Source of the DNA: Fibrobacter sp.
GTDB lineage: Bacteria; Fibrobacterota; Fibrobacteria; Fibrobacterales; Fibrobacteraceae
NCBI GenBank assembly: GCA_024399015.1
Contig: JAKSIC010000003.1
Coordinates: 144,215-208,214, forward strand
DNA length: 64,000 nucleotides
Direction: 5' to 3'
The first letter of the stretch is position 1. Each line of letters opens with the position of its first letter. The notes beneath the pieces were generated by a model. That model made no database searches and was not told where the DNA came from. It was given only the letters and a program-made list of their open reading frames with translations. The position numbers and the translations under genes are program-made. Shown one piece after another: positions 9,303-18,458 of the stretch.

Positions 9303-10154
9303 TTAATCTTCTTCGCTGTCCTTGCCAGCTTCAGAAGCTCCGGCACCATTCAAGGCTACCAGGCGGATACCGCGAAGAGTCAGGAAGGGGTCATACTTGT
9401 CGATCAGGTTGGTACGGCGGGCAATGGTCTTGCCCCAACCACCGGTAGCATAAACCGGCATATCTTCGCAGCCCACTTCCTTCTTGATCTTTCCGATCAG
9501 AACTTCAAGCTGAGCCAGGAAGCCGTACAAGAGGCCAGCACGGATAGCGTCGTCCGTATTGTCGGCCACCACATTTTCCGGCCATTCAATAGTCACAGGG
9601 AGCAAACGGGCGGCCTTTTCAGTCAAGGCGTCCAGGCTTGCATTAATACCCGGGATAATCACGCCGCCGGCAAAGGCGCCATTCTTCATGACATCGAATG
9701 TGGTTGCGGTACCCATGTCCACGATGACGGCATTTTCAAAACCGGCATCACGCATGGCGATTACGTTGCAGAGTCGGTCTGCACCCGCCATGGACGGGTT
9801 CTGGTAATCAATCTTGAGGCCCAGGCAGTTCTTGGAGTTCACTACCTGCACATGCTTCTTCAGCAAGGAATCCAAAGCCTTGATCCACGGGCGCTCCAAA
9901 GCAGGCACCACCGTAGAAAGACCTACATGGGTGATTTCTTCGGGACTGATCTTGGAGAAACCAAGAAGGCCGCCCACCTTGTTCATCACTTCGTCGGAAG
10001 TGGTTTCCTTGCGGGTAGTAAGGCGCCAGTAGTCCACCACCTTGGTGCCCTTGAAGATACCAAGTACGGTGTGGGAGTTACCTACGTCCACCACGCAGAT
10101 TACCGGTTCCTTTTCGCGAGCCTTACGCACAACCTTTTTCTTCTCTGGAGACAT
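9303..10154 (-). CDS. coaX: Type III pantothenate kinase
   Basis: First step of coenzyme A synthesis, phosphorylating pantothenate. It has the ASKHA-fold motifs of CoaX: DVGNSHTVLGIF near the N-terminus (phosphate 1), the GADRLCNVIA block with catalytic Asp, and DMGTATTFDV (phosphate 2). At 283 residues it is slightly longer than typical, with a basic N-terminal tail (SPEKKKVVRKAREKEP) and an acidic C-terminal tail. It lies 40 bases downstream of nadC, so two cofactor genes share one transcript. Confidence 0.92.
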   Translation of the reverse strand: MSPEKKKVVRKAREKEPVICVVDVGNSHTVLGIFKGTKVVDYWRLTTRKETTSDEVMNKVGGLLGFSKISPEEITHVGLSTVVPALERPWIKALDSLLKKHVQVVNSKNCLGLKIDYQNPSMAGADRLCNVIAMRDAGFENAVIVDMGTATTFDVMKNGAFAGGVIIPGINASLDALTEKAARLLPVTIEWPENVVADNTDDAIRAGLLYGFLAQLEVLIGKIKKEVGCEDMPVYATGGWGKTIARRTNLIDKYDPFLTLRGIRLVALNGAGASEAGKDSEED

Positions 10155-10194
10155 CTGAGCGATTACCTCGTTCCTCGAACCTGGAGCCTCGCGC

Positions 10195-11058
10195 CTAAAT
10201 ACGCATGGAGATGTCGAGAGCCTTCACGCTATGAGTGAGGGCGCCGACAGAAATGAAGTCCAGGCCGAGAGTTGCGATTTCCTTGGCGCGTTCCAGAGTC
10301 ATATTGCCGGAACCTTCCACCAGGCACTTGTCGCCGCTTTCCTTGATGATCTTGAGAGCTTCGCCCATCATTTCATTGCTCATGTTGTCCAGCATGATAA
10401 CATCCACACCCTTGTTCAGGAGTGCACGCAGCTGGTCAAAGTTTTCCACTTCCATTTCAACCATGAGGTTCTGGGTGTTGTTCTTCTTCACTACGGCGAG
10501 AGCTTCCAGCACGCCACCTGCTGCGGCAATGTGGTTGTCCTTCACCAGGACCATGTCGAAGAGGCCCATGCGATGGTTGGAACCGCCGCCTACGCGAACG
10601 GCATACTTCTGCAAAGTACGGAAACCGGGAACGGTCTTACGGGTATCGAGGACCTTGGTCTTGCCGCCCTTCAATGCTTCCTGGAAAGTGTGGGCAACAG
10701 TTGCCACACCAGAGAGCTGCTGAATGAAGTTGAGCAAGGTGCGTTCGCCAGTCAAAAGTTCGTGGGTGGTGCCATCAAGTTCGGCAATCAGGTCACCCTT
10801 CTTCACCACGTCGCCGTCCTTCTTGTGGAGGGTCACGGTAGCGTTAGCCTTCATTTCTTGGAACACCAGTTCAATAATGGGAAGGCCAGCTACAACGCCG
10901 TCTTCCTTGGCAATGAGGCGAGCATGCTGCTTCTGGTCGGCGGGAATAGTCCACATGCTGGTCACATCACCAGTGCGAACATCTTCAGCCAAAGCCAAGC
11001 GGATCATGGTCAAAGCATCTTCTGTAGGAAATACCGGAGTGGAATTATCACCGTACAT
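10195..11058 (-). CDS. nadC: Nicotinate-nucleotide pyrophosphorylase (carboxylating)
   Basis: Converts quinolinate and PRPP to nicotinate mononucleotide in de novo NAD synthesis. The 287-aa length is standard. Visible family blocks are LDTRKTVPGFRTLQKYAV, the GGGSNHRMGLFDMVLVKDNH substrate-binding segment, VEVEN-type MVEMEVENFDQ, and VDVIMLDNM. An AGGAG site precedes the ATG by about 8 bases. It lies between the sugar transferase and coaX genes in a minus-strand operon. Confidence 0.95.
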   Translation of the reverse strand: MYGDNSTPVFPTEDALTMIRLALAEDVRTGDVTSMWTIPADQKQHARLIAKEDGVVAGLPIIELVFQEMKANATVTLHKKDGDVVKKGDLIAELDGTTHELLTGERTLLNFIQQLSGVATVAHTFQEALKGGKTKVLDTRKTVPGFRTLQKYAVRVGGGSNHRMGLFDMVLVKDNHIAAAGGVLEALAVVKKNNTQNLMVEMEVENFDQLRALLNKGVDVIMLDNMSNEMMGEALKIIKESGDKCLVEGSGNMTLERAKEIATLGLDFISVGALTHSVKALDISMRI

Positions 11059-11093
11059 TTTTTATCTCCTGCGCTTGTCGCGCGACGCTGCAG

Positions 11094-12545
11094 TTACTGC
11101 GCGCCCTTACCAGTTAAAACAACATAAACAGTACGAACGAGAATCTGGAAATCCAACAAGAGGCTCATGTTCTCGTAGTAATACATATCGTACTTAAGCT
11201 TGATCTTCACGTCTTCGGTGCTGGTATCGTAATGATGGCACACCTGAGCCCAGCCAGTAAGACCCGGCTTGATTTTAAGACGGCTAATATAGAACGGAAT
11301 TTCTTCACGAAGCTTTGCAATGAAAACAGCACGTTCAGGGCGGGGGCCCACCATGCTCATGTCACCTTTAAGTACGCACAAAATCTGAGGAAGTTCGTCA
11401 ATACGGGTCTTGCGGAGGAACTTACCCACCTTGGTAATACGGGGGTCGTCCTTGGTTGCCCACTGGGCGCCAAACTTTTCTGCATCGGTGCGCATGGTAC
11501 GGAACTTGTAGACCATGAAGGGCTTGCCGTACAAACCAATACGTTCCTGGGAATAGAAGATAGGACCGTGATCTTCCAGCTTGATAGCGATTGCAGCAAA
11601 GAGGCAAACCGGCAAGGAACAAATTCCGAGGAATGCTCCAAAGCAAATATCGACGATACGCTTGACGCGGACCTGCCAAGGCGGCATGGTGAAGGGGAAA
11701 AGTTCCTGAAGTTCAAAACCGTAAACAAGGTTGGCCTTGAACTGGCCATGAATCACATCGTAAAGTTCGGGCACCAAATAAATATGCAGAGGACGTTCGC
11801 AGAGCCAAACCAGCACGCGCATGATTTCCTGGGGGGAATTACTTTCGTGGGCAATGACCACGCCGGAAATCTTCAAGTTCTTCACCAGGTTCGGGAGATC
11901 GGAATACTTGCCCAAAACGGGGAAACCAGCGAACTCGTGATCGATCACCTGGAAACGTTCGTCCACAAAGCCAACCACACGCTGACCGCGGGCGGGAGTC
12001 TTGGCCAAGGCCTCGGCAATCTTACGGCCTGATTCCGTTGCACCAAGAACGAGAATGTTGTTGGCACCATAACCCAGGCGCAAAAATCCGCGGAGGCAAC
12101 CATAGACCAACAGACGCAGACAAACTACCAAGCTAAGTGCAAAACCGCCATAGATGAAAATCCAGGGGAAGCGAGAACCATAGAGGTAGCCACTGATCAA
12201 AGGTTCGTTGGAGAACACCTTGTTCATGAACTCGGCACCAAACAAGCCGATAATGATCAGCACAATGCCAAGGGCCACCGCGCGGAGCACTCGGAGAATC
12301 TGGTGAGTTCTGGACTGCAGCAACCAGGACCTGTAGAGGCCGGCACAGGTAAACAACACCAACCAGGCCACGTTAAGCACAAGACCCATGCGGTAGTATT
12401 CCACAAAGGACTTGCTGGGGTCGAACTTGTCTACAATCCAACCACTGTGAAATTGAACCCAAAACGCCAAGCCAAAGCAAATGGACAGGGCCACGAAGTC
12501 CGACAGGACAACGAGAACTCTTTCCAATGTGGTAGCTCGAATCAT
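11094..12545 (-). CDS. Polyprenyl-phosphate sugar-1-phosphate transferase (WbaP/WcaJ type)
   Basis: Initiates exopolysaccharide or O-antigen repeat synthesis by moving a sugar phosphate onto undecaprenyl phosphate in the inner membrane. From the ATG at 12545 the protein is 483 aa: four or five N-terminal membrane segments, a Rossmann-like CoA-binding fold (ILVLGATESGRKIAEAL), then a re-entrant membrane helix and the catalytic domain (YSQERIGLYGKPFMVYKFRTM, DELPQILCVLKGDMSMVGPRPE, GLTGWAQ). The frame continues to a TTG at 12612-12614, which is less likely because it translates intergenic sequence. It lies in an operon between hom and nadC. Confidence 0.92.
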   Translation of the reverse strand: MIRATTLERVLVVLSDFVALSICFGLAFWVQFHSGWIVDKFDPSKSFVEYYRMGLVLNVAWLVLFTCAGLYRSWLLQSRTHQILRVLRAVALGIVLIIIGLFGAEFMNKVFSNEPLISGYLYGSRFPWIFIYGGFALSLVVCLRLLVYGCLRGFLRLGYGANNILVLGATESGRKIAEALAKTPARGQRVVGFVDERFQVIDHEFAGFPVLGKYSDLPNLVKNLKISGVVIAHESNSPQEIMRVLVWLCERPLHIYLVPELYDVIHGQFKANLVYGFELQELFPFTMPPWQVRVKRIVDICFGAFLGICSLPVCLFAAIAIKLEDHGPIFYSQERIGLYGKPFMVYKFRTMRTDAEKFGAQWATKDDPRITKVGKFLRKTRIDELPQILCVLKGDMSMVGPRPERAVFIAKLREEIPFYISRLKIKPGLTGWAQVCHHYDTSTEDVKIKLKYDMYYYENMSLLLDFQILVRTVYVVLTGKGAQ

Positions 12546-12619
12546 AATCACACCAATACTGAGAAAAACAAAAATCAGAGGGGCCGGGCGCACCCAAAAG
12601 CGAGCCCGACCCAAATCTC

Positions 12620-13909
12620 TTAAGCCAAGAAGCGGATGACCTGGCTCTTTTCCACGATTTCAGCGAGAGCGTCGATGGCGTCCACAGCCTTCTGAGCCTT
12701 GCTGTCCTGGGTGTTTTCGGTAATAACAACCACGGAAACCTTACCCGGATCCTTGACGTTCTTCTGGATGATGGTTTCGATGGAGATGTTGTTATCGGCG
12801 AGGATCTTGGTGATCTTAGCGAGAACACCGCAAGCGTCGCGGGAAGTAAAGCGGAGGTAGTAGCGAGCGCTGGTTTCAGAAATGGGAACGAGCGTTGCAG
12901 AATTTTCCACGTTGAACCAGCCCATGGGGAGTGCCTTGCGGGAACCGCAGTCGGTGGAGCGGGCCAAGGATACGAGGTCGGCTACAACGGCGGAAGCGGT
13001 GGGGAGACGGCCAGCACCAGCACCAGTCTGGAGGGTTTCGCCCAGGTTGTCGCACTGCAGGTAGACTGCGTTGAGAACGCGGTTTACGCTGGAGAGCTGA
13101 TGTTCCATGGGAACGAGGCACGGATGGACGCGGGCATCCACACGGTCTCCTTCGCGGCGATAGATACCGAGGAGCTTAACGCAGCAACCAAGTTCCTTGG
13201 CGATTGCGATATCCTGGGCGGTAATCTTGGAAATACCGGTCACGTGAATCTTTTCGAAGTCAACGCGATGGCCGCTGCAGAGAGATGCAAGGAGAGCGGT
13301 CTTGTGAGCGGAGTCGATACCTTCAATATCGAAGGTCGGATCAGCTTCGGCAAAGCCGAGACGCTGAGCGTCCTTAAGAACTACGTCGAAGTCCAGGCCT
13401 TCTTCAGCCATACGGGAAAGGATGTAGTTACAAGTTCCGTTAATGATGCAGCTCAGGTTTTCGACGGTAGAACCGAGGAGGCCTTCCTGGAGGCTACGGA
13501 TAATAGGAATGCCACCGCCAACAGCAGCTTCGAACAAGACATGCAAGCCCTTCTTAGCAGCCAGCGGGAAAATTTCGTGACCGTACTTGGCCAGGAGAGC
13601 CTTGTTAGCGGTAACCACGTGCTTGCCATTTTCGAGAGCAGCGAGGATCCACTTACGAGGCATGTTGTAGCCACCGGCAAGTTCAACCAACACGTCGATA
13701 TCGTTGGATGCGATCATTTCGTCAGCATTGGTAGAAGTCTTGTAGCCCTTAGCCTTGTAAGGAGCAACTTCTTCGTCGGACTTGGCGCAAATGCAGGCCA
13801 ATTCCATTTCGACACCGAGCTTTTCCTTGTATTCTGCAATCTTCTGTTCGAGGATCTGAATAACACCGCCACCGACGGTACCTGTACCAATAAGACCAAT
13901 ACGCAACAT
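12620..13909 (-). CDS. hom: Homoserine dehydrogenase
   Basis: Reduces aspartate semialdehyde to homoserine on the threonine/methionine pathway. The 429-aa protein has an N-terminal NAD(P)-binding motif (GLIGTGTVGGGV), the central catalytic domain with the family segment FAEADPTFDIEGIDSAHK, and a C-terminal ACT domain (residues about 350-429, YYLRFTSRDACGVLAKI) that usually gives threonine feedback control. It heads the minus-strand group hom - sugar transferase - nadC - coaX. Confidence 0.95.
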   Translation of the reverse strand: MLRIGLIGTGTVGGGVIQILEQKIAEYKEKLGVEMELACICAKSDEEVAPYKAKGYKTSTNADEMIASNDIDVLVELAGGYNMPRKWILAALENGKHVVTANKALLAKYGHEIFPLAAKKGLHVLFEAAVGGGIPIIRSLQEGLLGSTVENLSCIINGTCNYILSRMAEEGLDFDVVLKDAQRLGFAEADPTFDIEGIDSAHKTALLASLCSGHRVDFEKIHVTGISKITAQDIAIAKELGCCVKLLGIYRREGDRVDARVHPCLVPMEHQLSSVNRVLNAVYLQCDNLGETLQTGAGAGRLPTASAVVADLVSLARSTDCGSRKALPMGWFNVENSATLVPISETSARYYLRFTSRDACGVLAKITKILADNNISIETIIQKNVKDPGKVSVVVITENTQDSKAQKAVDAIDALAEIVEKSQVIRFLA

Positions 13910-14029
13910 ATAGCGTCTCCATTTTTAAATTTTTACGGCTGAAAAATAGAAAAATCCCCAAAAATGGCATTTCCTAAAACGTCAATAGGCACCATAAATC
14001 ACACTACATACAACATCCAGAAAAGACAT

Positions 14030-14057
14030 TTGCAAGTAAATAAAAAGTTTGTATATT
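14030..14057 (+). promoter_or_regulatory. Sigma-70-like promoter giving a probably leaderless transcript
   Basis: TTGCAA (14030-14035), a 16-base spacer, then TATATT (14052-14057). Only 7 bases (tgagccc) separate the -10 hexamer from ATG 14065, and no Shine-Dalgarno sequence is present, so transcription would start at or next to the A of the start codon. Confidence 0.6.
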
Positions 14058-14064
14058 TGAGCCC

Positions 14065-15237
14065 ATGGAACAGCAATCCGTAAATCCTGCGATCGGCTCC
14101 ATCCTCGACGAACAAAAACTCAAAAACATCGTCTATCCGGCGAAGTTGTTTAGAGCTCGTCTAAACGAGGAATTCCTGAGAGCCAACCGTAGCTGTAGAC
14201 CTTTCATTTACATCAAGATTTACGCCCACCAGTACGACTTTTTTGGATGGGGCAGCCCCAGTTCCACCGTGGAAAAGACATGGAGAATCAGTATTCTCAC
14301 CATGTTCTCCCACCTCCGCTTTATCGATGTTCTCGGGTTCCTCCCCGATAGCAACGGTATCGGCATGATTTTGCTGAATTCCGACATGAACAAGCTGGTG
14401 GCTATCCGTAAGGAAATCTTGCACAAGCTGAACGACGCAGGTCTTATCCAGTCCCTGCGTATCAAGCCCCGCAAGCCCATTTTCGAAGCATACCTTTACA
14501 TGGGTTCCCAGGAAAAGACAAACCTGGAAATGCAGGCCAAGTTGGACGAATTCAATAGCACCAACGGTGCATTCTTCACCCTGCAGCGTTTGAACCTTGA
14601 CCAGATTTGGCAGCATCCCCACAAGATCCGCTACCGCCATATCATCAAGCGCATTGTGGACCTGACCTGCACCAGCGCAGCAATCGTGGTATGTTCTCCC
14701 CTCTTGTTGTTCTGCGCTCTGGCTGTGAAGATCAGCGACCCCAAGGGTCCCATTATCTTTAAGCAAACCCGCGTTGGCAAGAACGGCAAGCTGTTCACCA
14801 TGTACAAGTTCCGCAGCATGTACGCCGACGCCGAAGAACGTAAAAAGGCCCTTATGGCCCAGAACGAAACCGGTGGTAAGACCTTCAAGATGAAGAACGA
14901 CCCCCGTATTTATCCGTTCGGTCGCGTCCTTCGTAAGTTCAGTTTGGATGAACTGCCTCAGTTCTTCAACATCATCAAGGGCGATATGTCTATCGTAGGC
15001 CCCCGTCCGCCGATTCCGTCCGAAGTGGCCGAATACGAACCGTGGCACCGCATGCGTTTGTCTGTAACGCCGGGTCTCACCTGCATTTGGCAGGTCAGTG
15101 GCCGAAGCAACATCAGTTTCGAAGGCCAGATGCGCTTGGATAACGACTACATCCGCCGCGACGGCAAGATTGGCGACGACTTCAAGCTCATCTTGAAAAC
15201 ATTTAAAGTTGTGTTCAAGGGCGAAGGCGCTTACTAA
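14065..15237 (+). CDS. Soluble-headed polyprenyl-phosphate sugar transferase with N-terminal GGDEF-like domain
   Basis: A second initiating sugar-phosphate transferase (390 aa). The C-terminal half is the standard catalytic module: a re-entrant helix (residues about 200-222), RVGKNGKLFTMYKFRSMY, FSLDELPQFFNIIKGDMSIVGPRPP and PGLTCIWQVSGRS. In place of the usual four-helix membrane region and CoA-binding fold, residues 1-180 are soluble. The segment CRPFIYIKIY...FIDVLGFLPDSNGIGMILLNSD resembles, in predicted strand order, a degenerate nucleotide-cyclase/GGDEF fold without the GGDEF signature. The predicted start is leaderless. A strong terminator follows. Confidence 0.87.
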   Translation: MEQQSVNPAIGSILDEQKLKNIVYPAKLFRARLNEEFLRANRSCRPFIYIKIYAHQYDFFGWGSPSSTVEKTWRISILTMFSHLRFIDVLGFLPDSNGIGMILLNSDMNKLVAIRKEILHKLNDAGLIQSLRIKPRKPIFEAYLYMGSQEKTNLEMQAKLDEFNSTNGAFFTLQRLNLDQIWQHPHKIRYRHIIKRIVDLTCTSAAIVVCSPLLLFCALAVKISDPKGPIIFKQTRVGKNGKLFTMYKFRSMYADAEERKKALMAQNETGGKTFKMKNDPRIYPFGRVLRKFSLDELPQFFNIIKGDMSIVGPRPPIPSEVAEYEPWHRMRLSVTPGLTCIWQVSGRSNISFEGQMRLDNDYIRRDGKIGDDFKLILKTFKVVFKGEGAY

Positions 15238-15293
15238 GACCGTTCGTGCACAATGCACAAAAGTCCATTTGACAGCACTCACTCTCGCAAACA

Positions 15294-15319
15294 CCCCTGA
15301 TTGATATCAGGGGCTTTTT
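15294..15319 (+). terminator. Rho-independent terminator after sugar transferase
   Basis: CCCCTGA (15294-15300) pairs with TCAGGGG (15307-15313), followed by a short T run, 56 bases after the sugar-transferase stop. Confidence 0.85.
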
Positions 15320-15464
15320 GCTCACGGTAATACCGCTTGGCTCGGGAAACCGGGCCATTTTTCATGCTACGAATATCTTCCAATTTTTTCCAGGGCCATT
15401 AATTTATTTAGATTGCGGTTTGGTCGTATGGGTATATCGAAATATATCCAATAAGGAGTTTTGG

Positions 15465-17606
15465 ATGAAAAAGATTCTTATTCCCGCAGCCCTTGCCTCT
15501 GCAATGGTCGCCTCTGCTGCTACGGTAACAGTAAATCCGACAGCAACAAAGCAGTCCGTTATCGGTTTCGGCGGCGGCAGCGTTTATTACCAGAACTGGA
15601 TTGCCAAGCTTCCCGCTGCAGACCAGCAAGAACTTTTCGATACAGCATTCGTTGGCTTGAACCTTTCCATTTTGCGTATCGGCAACTGGCTTCAGGATGA
15701 ATCCAAGGACCTTTCCGAAGACATCGCCATCATCAAGGCCGGCAAGGAACGCCTCGGCGACCATATGAAGATTGAAATGTCCAGCTGGAGCGCACCGGGC
15801 AACTTGAAGCCCAGTGGCAGCGTCAACGGTAATGCAGGTTCTTCCAAGTCCGATAAAACCTTGAAGAAAGCCTCTGGTGACAAGTACGGCGCATACGCCT
15901 ACACCGACTTCGCCAACTGGTGGAAGAAAAGCCTCCAGACCTACGCCGCAGCAGGCATCGTTCCGGATTACATCTCCCTGCAGAACGAACCCGACATGGA
16001 AGCTTCTTACGAAGAAACCTTGTTCGAGCCTACAGAAACCAGCGAAATCGCAGGCTACAAGCAGGCCCTTAACGCCGTCTACGACGCATTGAACGGCATG
16101 GCCAACCATCCTAAAATTCTCGGTCCCGAGCCTCTGGGCATCGGCTACAATAATTTCCAGAAGTACACCGCGGAACTGGACCAGAGCAAACTGGACGGCT
16201 ACGCCTACCACCTGTACCATAACGGAAACGGCAATACCGCCGGAAACAATTACCTGAGCCCGGAAAGCTTCCGTACCCCGATGAGCGAAGTTGCTACCAG
16301 CGTTAGCGCCAGCGGCAAGCCCATCATCATGACCGAGTTCTGCCCCATGGAAGACGAACCCCGCGAAGAAGACATGGTGGGGCTCGCCCACATCATGCAG
16401 ATCGGCTTTACCGATGGTCTCCTGAACGGCTACATCGCCTGGGAACTTTTCTACGGATACCACAGCCAGATGATCGGCGTCTGCCCCGGTGCAGACTGGG
16501 ACCTCGACGGCAGCGGCAAGTACGTTTGCGAAGACAAAGAAATCAAGATCTTCCCGGAATACCACGCTATGCGTCACTACTCCAAGTTCGTGAACCCGGG
16601 TTGGAAGGTGATTTCCACAACCACCGCAGAAGCAGACCTTAAGACCGTGGCATTCGCTAGCGCAAGCGGCGACTCCATTTCCGTCATCATCATTAACACC
16701 GGCAAATCTGAAATCAAGTTGGACAACCCGACCATCTCCGGCTACAATGTCGGTACCGCCGTACAGTCCAAGGAAAACGGAGCCAAGAGCAAGAACATTA
16801 CTGTTTCTTCCTGCACCGTGCTTCCGGCACGCTCCATCACCACCCTCGTTTACAAGAAGGGCGCCACAGCCCCCGCAGCAACCACCTGTAAGGATGAAAC
16901 CACCGACGCAGGCTACGTAGCCCCCGTTGAAATTCCTATCGATGATATCGTTGTAATCGACTACTCCAAGACCAAGGACGTCACTACCTGGGCCGCTATG
17001 AGCGATGATCTCACCCCGGTTACCTACTCCAACACCGCTCTCGATGGCGTTACCGGTTACGCAAGCGTTCCTCTGGCAGGTTGCGAACAGGCTGTTTGTG
17101 GCTACAAGAGCCAGCTCCTGAACCTAAGCTCCGAAGGCGCCAAGGCTTTGCAGTCCTGCAGCAAGTTGGTCATTACCATGCGCAGCACTACCACCGACAA
17201 CGCCTATGTGAATGTGGGTGCAGCAAATGGTGGCGACTGGATCGACTACGAATACGGCAAGTTGGCCAGCGGAAGCAAGTGGAGCGAAACTGCAGTCAAG
17301 TTGGATAAGGAAGGTGGCAACAAGTCCACCGCCCTCACCTTCAACAGCGACGCCAGCGGCATCTACATTGCAAAGATCGTGGGCACCGGTTGCACCACCA
17401 AGTCTACCGCAATCCAGCCCAGCATCAAGTATGCAGCTAACGACAGCCACATGGCCGCAAAGCTCTTCGACCTGAACGGCAACCTTCTCTGGAGCGGCAT
17501 CAAGAGCCAGGCCTTGAACGACAACGGCACCCTCCGCCTGAACGTTCGCCAGGGCACCTACCTGCTGAAGACCAAGTCCAGCACCATCAAGGCTATCAAG
17601 AAATAA
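15465..17606 (+). CDS. Secreted glycoside hydrolase family 30 enzyme with C-terminal accessory and sorting-type domains
   Basis: Predicted extracellular hemicellulase (GH30; glucuronoxylanase or xylanase type is likely). The frame opens at 15318, but ATG 15465 has an AAGGAG site 6 bases upstream and begins a clean signal peptide (MKKILIPAALASAMVASA), giving 713 aa. The catalytic TIM-barrel starts with VIGFGGGSVYYQNW; the acid/base is Glu175 (LQNEPD) and the nucleophile Glu291 (IMTEFC). A beta side domain follows to about 470. A galactose-binding-like region spans about 500-640, and the final 60 residues (AAKLFDLNGNLLWSG ... GTYLLKTKS) resemble a type IX-style C-terminal sorting domain. Subfamily and substrate are not certain. 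Confidence 0.88.
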   Translation: MKKILIPAALASAMVASAATVTVNPTATKQSVIGFGGGSVYYQNWIAKLPAADQQELFDTAFVGLNLSILRIGNWLQDESKDLSEDIAIIKAGKERLGDHMKIEMSSWSAPGNLKPSGSVNGNAGSSKSDKTLKKASGDKYGAYAYTDFANWWKKSLQTYAAAGIVPDYISLQNEPDMEASYEETLFEPTETSEIAGYKQALNAVYDALNGMANHPKILGPEPLGIGYNNFQKYTAELDQSKLDGYAYHLYHNGNGNTAGNNYLSPESFRTPMSEVATSVSASGKPIIMTEFCPMEDEPREEDMVGLAHIMQIGFTDGLLNGYIAWELFYGYHSQMIGVCPGADWDLDGSGKYVCEDKEIKIFPEYHAMRHYSKFVNPGWKVISTTTAEADLKTVAFASASGDSISVIIINTGKSEIKLDNPTISGYNVGTAVQSKENGAKSKNITVSSCTVLPARSITTLVYKKGATAPAATTCKDETTDAGYVAPVEIPIDDIVVIDYSKTKDVTTWAAMSDDLTPVTYSNTALDGVTGYASVPLAGCEQAVCGYKSQLLNLSSEGAKALQSCSKLVITMRSTTTDNAYVNVGAANGGDWIDYEYGKLASGSKWSETAVKLDKEGGNKSTALTFNSDASGIYIAKIVGTGCTTKSTAIQPSIKYAANDSHMAAKLFDLNGNLLWSGIKSQALNDNGTLRLNVRQGTYLLKTKSSTIKAIKK

Positions 17607-17614
17607 CAAAAAAA

Positions 17615-17642
17615 AGGCCGCTTTTAAAGCGGTCCTTTCTTT
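17615..17642. terminator. Terminator between GH30 gene and convergent gene
   Basis: An A-rich flank, then a hairpin (AGGCCGCTTT / AAAGCGGTCCT, 17615-17637) followed by T-rich sequence, directly after the GH30 stop. The A-tract on the other side lets it work on both strands. Confidence 0.85.
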
Positions 17643-17682
17643 TAGTCCAGAGGGCGGGGGAATCTCCTGCCCTTTGTTCATA

Positions 17683-18321
17683 TTAACCTTCTTCCAAGGC
17701 TTCCTTGTATTCGTCGACGGTAGCGATGTATTCGTCGATCATGTCTTCCTTGGAATCCAGGTAGGCAAGAATCTGTTCCAGGTGTTCCTTCTGGAATACA
17801 GCCTTGAGCTGGCGGGAAGCGTGACCACGGTAGCCCCATTCCTTGAGGATTTCGTCGGTAACAACGAAGGAATCGTTCATGGAAACAAAGCGCATGGGAC
17901 CGTAGACAGCCCAGTTGTGTTCCATCTGCATGCATTCCGGTTCCTGAAGTTCCGGGTTAGCCATGAAGCGCTGGATGTGGCGGGTACGGACGTCCTTGAT
18001 CTTATCAATGCGCATGTAACCCATGATGAGGTACTTGTTGCGCATTTCGGAATCGCTCAAACCTTCGTAGCGGGTACCGAACAGGATGTAGCGGCTCTTG
18101 GCCTTAAGGATGGCGTTCACTGCCTTCACATTATAGCAGCTCATGAGACCGTAGGTGCTGGTTTCATAGTTGGGTTCATAGAGGAAACCCTTGCCATTTT
18201 CGTTCAACTGATCGCGTACAGGCATTTCGGATTGATGGCTAGTTTCAACATAGAGCAAGCTACCAGCTGCGTTACCGCGGTAGTCCTGCCAACCATCAAG
18301 ATTAATCTGAGTCTTGGGCAT
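17683..18321 (-). CDS. Conserved hypothetical protein
   Basis: A 212-residue cytoplasmic protein that I do not recognise. The ATG at 18319-18321 is preceded by GGAAAG at a good distance, so it is preferred over the in-frame GTG at 18336. There is no signal peptide or membrane segment. The sequence is rich in Tyr and Met (YRGNAAGSLLYVETSHQ, LFGTRYEGLSDSEMRNKYLIMGYMRIDK) and ends with a highly charged helix (KEDMIDEYIATVDEYKEALEEG). The NKYLIMGYMRIDKI strand pattern could belong to a small alpha/beta fold. It is monocistronic, between the GH30 terminator and murI. Confidence 0.65.
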   Translation of the reverse strand: MPKTQINLDGWQDYRGNAAGSLLYVETSHQSEMPVRDQLNENGKGFLYEPNYETSTYGLMSCYNVKAVNAILKAKSRYILFGTRYEGLSDSEMRNKYLIMGYMRIDKIKDVRTRHIQRFMANPELQEPECMQMEHNWAVYGPMRFVSMNDSFVVTDEILKEWGYRGHASRQLKAVFQKEHLEQILAYLDSKEDMIDEYIATVDEYKEALEEG

Positions 18322-18458
18322 TTTTTTACTTTCCACACAAATAAGTTAAACTTTGACAACCCCGAACCACCGCCCGGAGTCGCCCCTAGATATAAATGTT
18401 ACAAGCGGACCGCGTTACCGGTCCGTCGTTTACCATATAGCAATTTACAATTTACTTA

